Of a stretch of 10,376 nucleotides of DNA, positions 6,592-10,376 are shown in pieces. The stretch lies in assembly GCA_003353825.1 (NCBI GenBank), contig PIVW01000187.1:1-10376 (forward strand), written 5' to 3'. The notes below the pieces were generated by a model, which ran no database searches, was not told where the DNA came from, and saw only the letters and a list, made by a program, of their open reading frames with translations. Within the stretch, counting starts at the first letter, position 1. Each line of letters opens with the position of its first letter. This DNA is from Chloroflexota bacterium. GTDB lineage: Bacteria > Chloroflexota > Anaerolineae > J102. A program made the position numbers and the translations under genes.

Positions 6592-7176
6592 TTATCGCCG
6601 AATCAGCCTCTCGAATCTGCTAGATGCCAACAGATTCTCTGCCAATTCCTCGTGCAGTTGCGAGATCACCCTGGCCTCGAGCAGTTGGCCTGAGCCCAAT
6701 ACCCCGGTGCCTATCTCGACCGCGGCCTCGACATCAGCCACCCATCCCCCCAAAAAGACCAGACCTTTTCCGCCCATTCCATCAGATAGTCTTATTTCCA
6801 GCAGGGTGACATCGGCCCCTTTGAGAGCGGCGTCCGCCGCTGCTATTGCCGCCGGCGCCATTGTGGTTTCGATTATTCCCAGGGCGGCGATGGGCGATGT
6901 ATCCCTGTGACCCGCTATCCCCTCGAACACCTGAGGATGGATGTCCGGCAACAATATTTGACCTCGTAGACTGCTGCCTCCCACTGCATTTGCCGCCTCG
7001 ACCGCTTCCTCTACCGGCGCCACCCCCCCTATCACCACAACCAAATAGCGGCCGGGCTGCACAGTGCCGCCGGCGATCCCATCCACAGGCGCGCGTTTCA
7101 CCATAGCATCGGCTGAAACTATACCGGCGGCGATGCTATCGAATTCTAGTAGTGCGAGGGCTGGGGGGTGGGGCAT
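6592..7176 (-). CDS. PduT-like tandem-domain microcompartment shell protein (BMC-T)
   Basis: This 194-aa protein is built of two BMC domains. Domain 1 (about 5-92) has ALALLEFDSIAAGIVSADAMVKRAPV, then PGRYLVVVIGGVAPVEEAVEAA. Domain 2 (about 95-175) has ALGIIETTMAPAAIAAADAALKGADV, then GGKGLVFLGGWVADVEAAVEIG. Two such domains per chain make pseudo-hexameric trimers that tile the shell. Resemblance to PduT runs from end to end: LLPDIHPQVFEGIAG between the domains matches PduT's LANIHPSVLPAISG, and the C-terminal HEEL region also aligns. PduT binds an Fe-S cluster at the three-fold pore through Cys38 in ICPGKF. Here the equivalent is VQPGRY with Gln40, so that cluster should be absent. No Shine-Dalgarno is evident before the ATG. 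The gene lies 131 nt after the aldehyde dehydrogenase gene, and its stop codon abuts the next start. Confidence 0.93.
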   Translation of the reverse strand: MPHPPALALLEFDSIAAGIVSADAMVKRAPVDGIAGGTVQPGRYLVVVIGGVAPVEEAVEAANAVGGSSLRGQILLPDIHPQVFEGIAGHRDTSPIAALGIIETTMAPAAIAAADAALKGADVTLLEIRLSDGMGGKGLVFLGGWVADVEAAVEIGTGVLGSGQLLEARVISQLHEELAENLLASSRFERLIRR

Positions 7177-7307
7177 GGATTTGCGTAGTCGTTTGGTCGG
7201 GTGATGCGACGCGATAACTTGTCTACTTGTCTACTTGTCTACTTGTTTACCTATTACTTGTCTACTCATTACCAAAACTCATCAATTCAGCACAACATGC
7301 GCTCGAA
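7177..7307 (-). other. 131-nt leader between aldehyde dehydrogenase and BMC-T genes
   Basis: This is the only sizeable gap in an otherwise closely packed operon. It contains the octamer array at 7217-7263 and then about 40 nt of C/A-rich sequence without a Shine-Dalgarno before the shell gene. No clear stem with a T-run and no strong promoter is visible. It could set different expression of the shell protein by a processing site, an internal promoter or mRNA structure; all are inference. Confidence 0.45.
7217..7263. repeat. Octamer tandem repeat (ACTTGTCT)
   Basis: Three perfect copies of ACTTGTCT (7217-7224, 7225-7232, 7233-7240) are followed by a one-mismatch copy ACTTGTTT (7241-7248), a diverged seven-base copy, and another perfect copy at 7256-7263. 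On the transcribed strand of the operon the unit reads AGACAAGT. It is located between two genes of the microcompartment string. Confidence 0.88.
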
Positions 7308-8792
7308 TTACACTATTCTAAAATGATCGACAAGTGTGCAGCGGCGAGGTCTACTGAAGCTGAGGGCGTTGGTCATACCTTCGCCGGTGGGGCTGGCGAT
7401 AGAAAAGGAGGTGTAGCCTTCACCACCGAAACCGAGCCCGGCCAGGTTGGGACCGTTCTTGATGAAGATCGAGACATTTATCAGCCTGGCCATACGCGAG
7501 AGATTGTCGATGTTGCGCGAGTGCATCGATGCTGTGTGGCCGAAACCATGTTCCGCTTCCACCGCCAGATCGATGCCTTCGTCGGCCGAGCGTACGCGAG
7601 CCAGGGGGAAAACAGGCATCAGTTGCTCGGTCCACACCAGGGGGTGATCGACAGGCACATCCACCAGGGCCAGGCGGGCGTCAGCTGCATTGATGCCGAT
7701 CTCTTTGAGGATAAGACCGGCATTCTTGCCCACCCACTCTTTGTTGGTCACGCCCGCTTGACGTGGCCCGCGCAACTCTTTGAAGATCACATTTTCCAAT
7801 GACCTGATCCGATGTTTGGGCACCTCTACAGCGCCATTGGCCAACATCGCCTGTTTAAGTGCATCTGCCACGCTGTCGACTACAAAAACCTCTTTTTCGT
7901 CGGTGCAGATTACGTTATTGTCAAAGGAGGCGCCGAAGAGAATATCCCGACCTGCCTGATCGATATCAGCGGACTCATCAACCACCACCGGGGGGTTTCC
8001 AGGACCGGCGCAGATCGCGCGCTTGCCACTCTGCATCGCTTCACGCACGACGCCCGGGCCACCGGTGACGAGAAGCAAGCGCACACCGGGGTGGCGCATC
8101 AACGCTTGCGCGCTTTCGACGGTTGGCTCGGCAGGGGCAGTCAAAAGGTCTGCTGGGCCACCTACGGCGACGATTGCCTGATTCAGGGCCTGGATGACTG
8201 TGTTAGAAATATGTCGAGCACCGGGATGGACATTGAATACTGCGGCATTGCCGGCGGAGATGATGCCGATGCTGTTGTTAATGATCGTGGCCGTGGGATT
8301 GGTGCTGGGTGTGATCGAAGCCACCACACCATAGGGGGCCCATTCCACCAGCGTCAAGCCTCTATCACCTGTCCAGGCAGAAGGCTGTAGTAATTCGGGG
8401 CCTGGCGATTTATCGGCGACTAGCAAGTTCTTCTTGGTCTTGTCTTCAGCACGGCCCAACCCCGTCTCTTCATGGGCCATACGCGCCCACAATTCAGCAT
8501 TATGACGTGTGATATCACGGACCGCATCGATCAATATCCTGCGCTCTTCTAATGTTATCCCGTTCAGCGCAGTAAAGGCCCGCCTTGCAGCAGCAACAGC
8601 ACTGTCGATGTCAGGATAGATGCCATCACGGCCCGATGAGATTGTGCTATCGAGCCTGCGCCCGCTGCGGCCCACATACGATAGATGAGGCGCCCTGTTG
8701 GGGTTAGCTTGTGGGGCAGGGGTAGGGTGTCCGGCTCGTTCTAGGACGCGCCGGCTAATACTTTCAATCTGCTGGTCGCTCAGTGTACTCAT
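7308..8792 (-). CDS. CoA-acylating aldehyde dehydrogenase, PduP/EutE-like
   Basis: This 494-aa protein is full length for the microcompartment aldehyde dehydrogenases that convert an aldehyde plus CoA and NAD+ to acyl-CoA. Seen: NAD-binding segment with PYGVVASITPSTNP (about 153-166) and GNAAVFNVHPGA, the glycine turn VTGGPGVV (242-249), CAGPGNPPVVVD, and the catalytic cysteine Cys296 in FDNNVICTDEKEVFVVD, closely matching PduP/EutE. The C-terminal half keeps GFGHTASMHS and the GLGFGGEGYTSFSIASPTGEG segment. Residues 5-20 (SDQQIESISRRVLERA) form a predicted amphipathic helix, separated from the enzyme by a Pro-rich linker (22-35). This is the layout of a shell-targeting encapsulation peptide. 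Its ATG overlaps the stop of the vertex protein gene (ATGA), with AGGAAGG just upstream, so translation is coupled. Substrate chain length cannot be read from the sequence. The partner enzymes that would make the aldehyde and recycle NAD+ and CoA are not in view. Confidence 0.95.
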   Translation of the reverse strand: MSTLSDQQIESISRRVLERAGHPTPAPQANPNRAPHLSYVGRSGRRLDSTISSGRDGIYPDIDSAVAAARRAFTALNGITLEERRILIDAVRDITRHNAELWARMAHEETGLGRAEDKTKKNLLVADKSPGPELLQPSAWTGDRGLTLVEWAPYGVVASITPSTNPTATIINNSIGIISAGNAAVFNVHPGARHISNTVIQALNQAIVAVGGPADLLTAPAEPTVESAQALMRHPGVRLLLVTGGPGVVREAMQSGKRAICAGPGNPPVVVDESADIDQAGRDILFGASFDNNVICTDEKEVFVVDSVADALKQAMLANGAVEVPKHRIRSLENVIFKELRGPRQAGVTNKEWVGKNAGLILKEIGINAADARLALVDVPVDHPLVWTEQLMPVFPLARVRSADEGIDLAVEAEHGFGHTASMHSRNIDNLSRMARLINVSIFIKNGPNLAGLGFGGEGYTSFSIASPTGEGMTNALSFSRPRRCTLVDHFRIV

Positions 8793-9082
8793 GCGTCCTT
8801 CCTGTACTTCTCATCACCATCGACCTCCCAAGTATCGATGATGGCCATGATCACGGCATCGCAGGGCCGCTTATCTGTTTGCAGGGTCTGGCGGGCAGAG
8901 GAACCTGTGGCATAAAGCACATATTCGCCAACACCTGCCCCTACGGCATCGGCGGCGACCACATAATTCGAACCGGTCTCGCCCTCGATATCCACCGCTT
9001 TGACGACCATAAATCTCAAGCCGGTGAGACTTTCTTCTTTCTGTGTAGAAACCAATGTTCCCACGATTTTGCCTATGACCAT
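8789..9082 (-). CDS. Microcompartment vertex protein (BMC-P, EutN/CcmL family)
   Basis: This 97-aa protein is the usual size for the pentameric shell proteins that cap the twelve vertices of a bacterial microcompartment. Family features seen: MVIGKIVGTLVST opening strand, GLRFMVVKAVD, the AADAVGAGVGEYVLYATGSSAR core (about 43-64), and DAVIMAIIDTWEV near the C-terminus. A short charged tail follows. It starts four bases after the MBL-fold gene and ends in a 4-nt ATGA overlap with the aldehyde dehydrogenase gene, so all three should be made from one message. The ribosome-binding site is weak, which fits coupling to the upstream gene and the low vertex stoichiometry. The family also includes carboxysomal CcmL/CsoS4; the neighbouring PduP-like enzyme makes a metabolosome the better reading. 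Confidence 0.95.
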   Translation of the reverse strand: MVIGKIVGTLVSTQKEESLTGLRFMVVKAVDIEGETGSNYVVAADAVGAGVGEYVLYATGSSARQTLQTDKRPCDAVIMAIIDTWEVDGDEKYRKDA

Positions 9083-9086
9083 AAGC

Positions 9087-9782
9087 TTACTCGTTCAGCA
9101 ATTGGATGAATGTGTTGACGGTATTTTTGGCATCGGATAGGATAGGAGGTCCATGCCCAAAACAGATGATCTCGTAGTCAAGTGTGCGCAATTTATCGAG
9201 GCTGTCAACGGTTTGCGCATAGTCAGGAGTAAACAGTTTTGGCGGCATCCTCAGCTTACCATCACGATTACTCAGGGCATCGCCTGTAATCAAGAGCTTG
9301 CGCTCAGCATGAAATAGGGCGATCTGGCCTGGCGAATGTCCGGGCATATGCAATACCGCAAAACCCCCCGGCAGAACCTGGCCTTGGATAACCAGGGTGT
9401 CGATTTCGATCGGGTCGGGCTTGTATCGGCGGTTAAGCAGGAGGACGGCGGGTCGAATCAGGTAGCCCGCCAAACTGGGGTTGGGCCGTTTAACTTTGAG
9501 TCCTTTAACATAAGCTTTTTCTACAGCGTGGCAGCAGATCGGAGTTTGATGTTCGCCTAAGATCACGGGCAATCCACCTACATGGTCGATATCCGCATGA
9601 GTGATAATGATGCTTTGCAGATCTTTGGGGTGGATATCGACGCTCGCCATTTCCTGCAGCAGCGTCCTGCTAGACCAGGGTAAACCTGTATCGATCAGCG
9701 TGGGGCCACCTGTGCCGGTCCAAAGATAGGCGTTGACACCGTTGAGGGCGATGAGTTGCAGATCGGGCACTATCGTTTCCAA
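9087..9782 (-). CDS. MBL-fold metallo-hydrolase
   Basis: A 231-aa metallo-beta-lactamase-fold protein. Metal-site residues in order: T-H62-A-D64-I-D66-H67-V-G-G (motif 2), H149 in MPGHSPGQ, D168 in LLITGDAL and H210 in CFGHGPP. The second histidine of the usual HxHxDH signature is Asp here (HxDxDH), a variant that other MBL proteins also carry. General layout is glyoxalase II/lactonase-like, and such proteins hydrolyse thioesters, lactones or phosphoesters; the substrate cannot be named. Translation starts at TTG (9782-9780), immediately after the TAG of the pyrophosphatase gene. GGGAGG seven bases upstream lies inside that gene's last codons, so the start is well supported and coupled. The vertex protein gene follows after four bases. 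Co-transcription with shell genes could mean it removes an unwanted thioester or aldehyde adduct. That is speculation. Confidence 0.9.
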   Translation of the reverse strand: METIVPDLQLIALNGVNAYLWTGTGGPTLIDTGLPWSSRTLLQEMASVDIHPKDLQSIIITHADIDHVGGLPVILGEHQTPICCHAVEKAYVKGLKVKRPNPSLAGYLIRPAVLLLNRRYKPDPIEIDTLVIQGQVLPGGFAVLHMPGHSPGQIALFHAERKLLITGDALSNRDGKLRMPPKLFTPDYAQTVDSLDKLRTLDYEIICFGHGPPILSDAKNTVNTFIQLLNE

Positions 9783-10328
9783 CTACAATCCTCCCAGGCC
9801 GAAACGTTCCTGATAGGATTGCATCGCTTGCCGGATAGTCTGCTTCGCCCGATCAGCCCCTTGCCACCCACCTATTGTCACCCGGCCACCCTCTTCCAGA
9901 TCCTTGTAGACACTGAAAAAGTGGGCGACTTCTGACAAGAAGTGTTTGGGGACATCGTCCAGATCACGGTAATCCCTGAAGATGGGGTCACCGCTGGGAA
10001 CGGCAAGGATCTTGTCATCTGATTCGCCCCGATCTTCCATGCTGAAAACGCCAATCGGGCGGGCCTCGATTATGCAGCCGGGGAAGGTGGGTTGATTGAC
10101 CATGACCAGGATATCGAAGGGGTCGCCATCCTCCCAATAGGTTTGCGGCATCAGTCCATAGTCCCCAGGATACGATACAGAGGAATAGAGGACACGATCT
10201 AGCTTTAAAACCCCATGTTCTTTGTTGTATTCATATTTGTTGCGCGATCCTTTGGGGATCTCGATGATAGCATAAACGATCTCGGGGGCATCGGGGCCGG
10301 TACGAAGGTCTCGCCACAGGTTCTGCAT
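9783..10328 (-). CDS. ppa: Inorganic pyrophosphatase, family I
   Basis: This 181-aa protein has the length and motifs of prokaryotic soluble family I pyrophosphatases, which hydrolyse PPi to two phosphates with Mg2+. Seen: EIPKGSRNKYEYNKEHG (about 23-39) for substrate binding, YPGDYGLMPQT (53-63), the signature EDGDPFDILV (D67, D69 and D72), and MEDRGESDDK with D99, D104 and K106. D67, D72 and D104 correspond to the metal ligands Asp65, Asp70 and Asp102 of the E. coli enzyme. All key residues are kept, so it should be active in the cytoplasm. AGAGG nine bases before the ATG supports the start. It is the first gene of the string visible here; its last codons supply the ribosome-binding site of the MBL gene. 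Whether it serves the compartment pathway (pulling a PPi-forming ligase step) or is a housekeeping gene caught upstream cannot be decided. The upstream 48 nt are pyrimidine-rich on the coding strand, with no clear promoter. Confidence 0.95.
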   Translation of the reverse strand: MQNLWRDLRTGPDAPEIVYAIIEIPKGSRNKYEYNKEHGVLKLDRVLYSSVSYPGDYGLMPQTYWEDGDPFDILVMVNQPTFPGCIIEARPIGVFSMEDRGESDDKILAVPSGDPIFRDYRDLDDVPKHFLSEVAHFFSVYKDLEEGGRVTIGGWQGADRAKQTIRQAMQSYQERFGLGGL

Positions 10329-10376
10329 AAGAGAATGCCTCTGAAAGGGGGGCGAAGGGTAGGGTACTGTGGGAGG

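Noticed and set aside
7227..7802. Plus-strand open frame (191 aa) overlapping the end of the aldehyde dehydrogenase gene and the octamer array
   Set aside because: The N-terminal part is a translation of the tandem repeat and the remainder is antisense to conserved dehydrogenase sequence.
7812..8390. Long plus-strand open frame (192 aa) opposite the aldehyde dehydrogenase gene
   Set aside because: It is antisense to a gene with clear catalytic motifs. It shows no family features and is a by-product of that gene's codon usage.

Overview
The window looks like a chromosomal segment from a member of the Chloroflexota, probably an Anaerolineae/Caldilineae-type lineage. This is inferred from gene content and style: secreted proteins with Thr/Pro-rich 'TPTPTATP' linkers, META and PA14 domain surface proteins, a microcompartment cluster, and spacers seeded with 7-8 nt tandem repeats. 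No rRNA or phylogenetic marker confirms it.

Layout, left to right. (1) 1-1020 is a low-coding, comparatively AT-rich stretch. It holds a heptamer tandem repeat, a perfect 2 x 19 nt palindrome, a run of three small hairpins, an unrecognised minus-strand ORF, and a decayed HigA-type antitoxin gene (736-980) broken by a one-base deletion and a nonsense codon. (2) 1045-3809 is a minus-strand two-gene unit with a well-matched promoter, a META/PPC-type lipoprotein of 592 aa, a PA14-domain secreted protein of 261 aa, and a strong intrinsic terminator. (3) 3810-4431 is about 620 nt without a recognisable gene. (4) tRNA-Val(CAC) lies on the minus strand with its own promoter. (5) 4506-5304 is mostly spacer around one small putative membrane-anchored protein on the plus strand. 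(6) 5305-10328 is a tightly packed minus-strand gene string, transcribed from right to left. It encodes inorganic pyrophosphatase, an MBL-fold hydrolase, a microcompartment vertex protein (EutN/CcmL family), a PduP/EutE-like CoA-acylating aldehyde dehydrogenase, a PduT-like trimeric shell protein, and a lipoprotein resembling a clan-A glycoside hydrolase.

The most interesting part is region 6. It contains the aldehyde-oxidising core and two of the three classical shell-protein classes of a metabolosome. It has no BMC-H hexamer, no signature aldehyde-producing enzyme, no alcohol dehydrogenase and no phosphotransacylase in view. The shell and enzyme genes are coupled (4-nt overlap, or 0-4 nt gaps) to a pyrophosphatase and an MBL hydrolase that are not standard metabolosome parts. 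The trimeric shell protein lacks the pore cysteine that carries the iron-sulfur cluster in PduT. Either the rest of the compartment lies beyond the right edge or elsewhere in the genome, or this is an atypical minimal locus. The window alone cannot decide.
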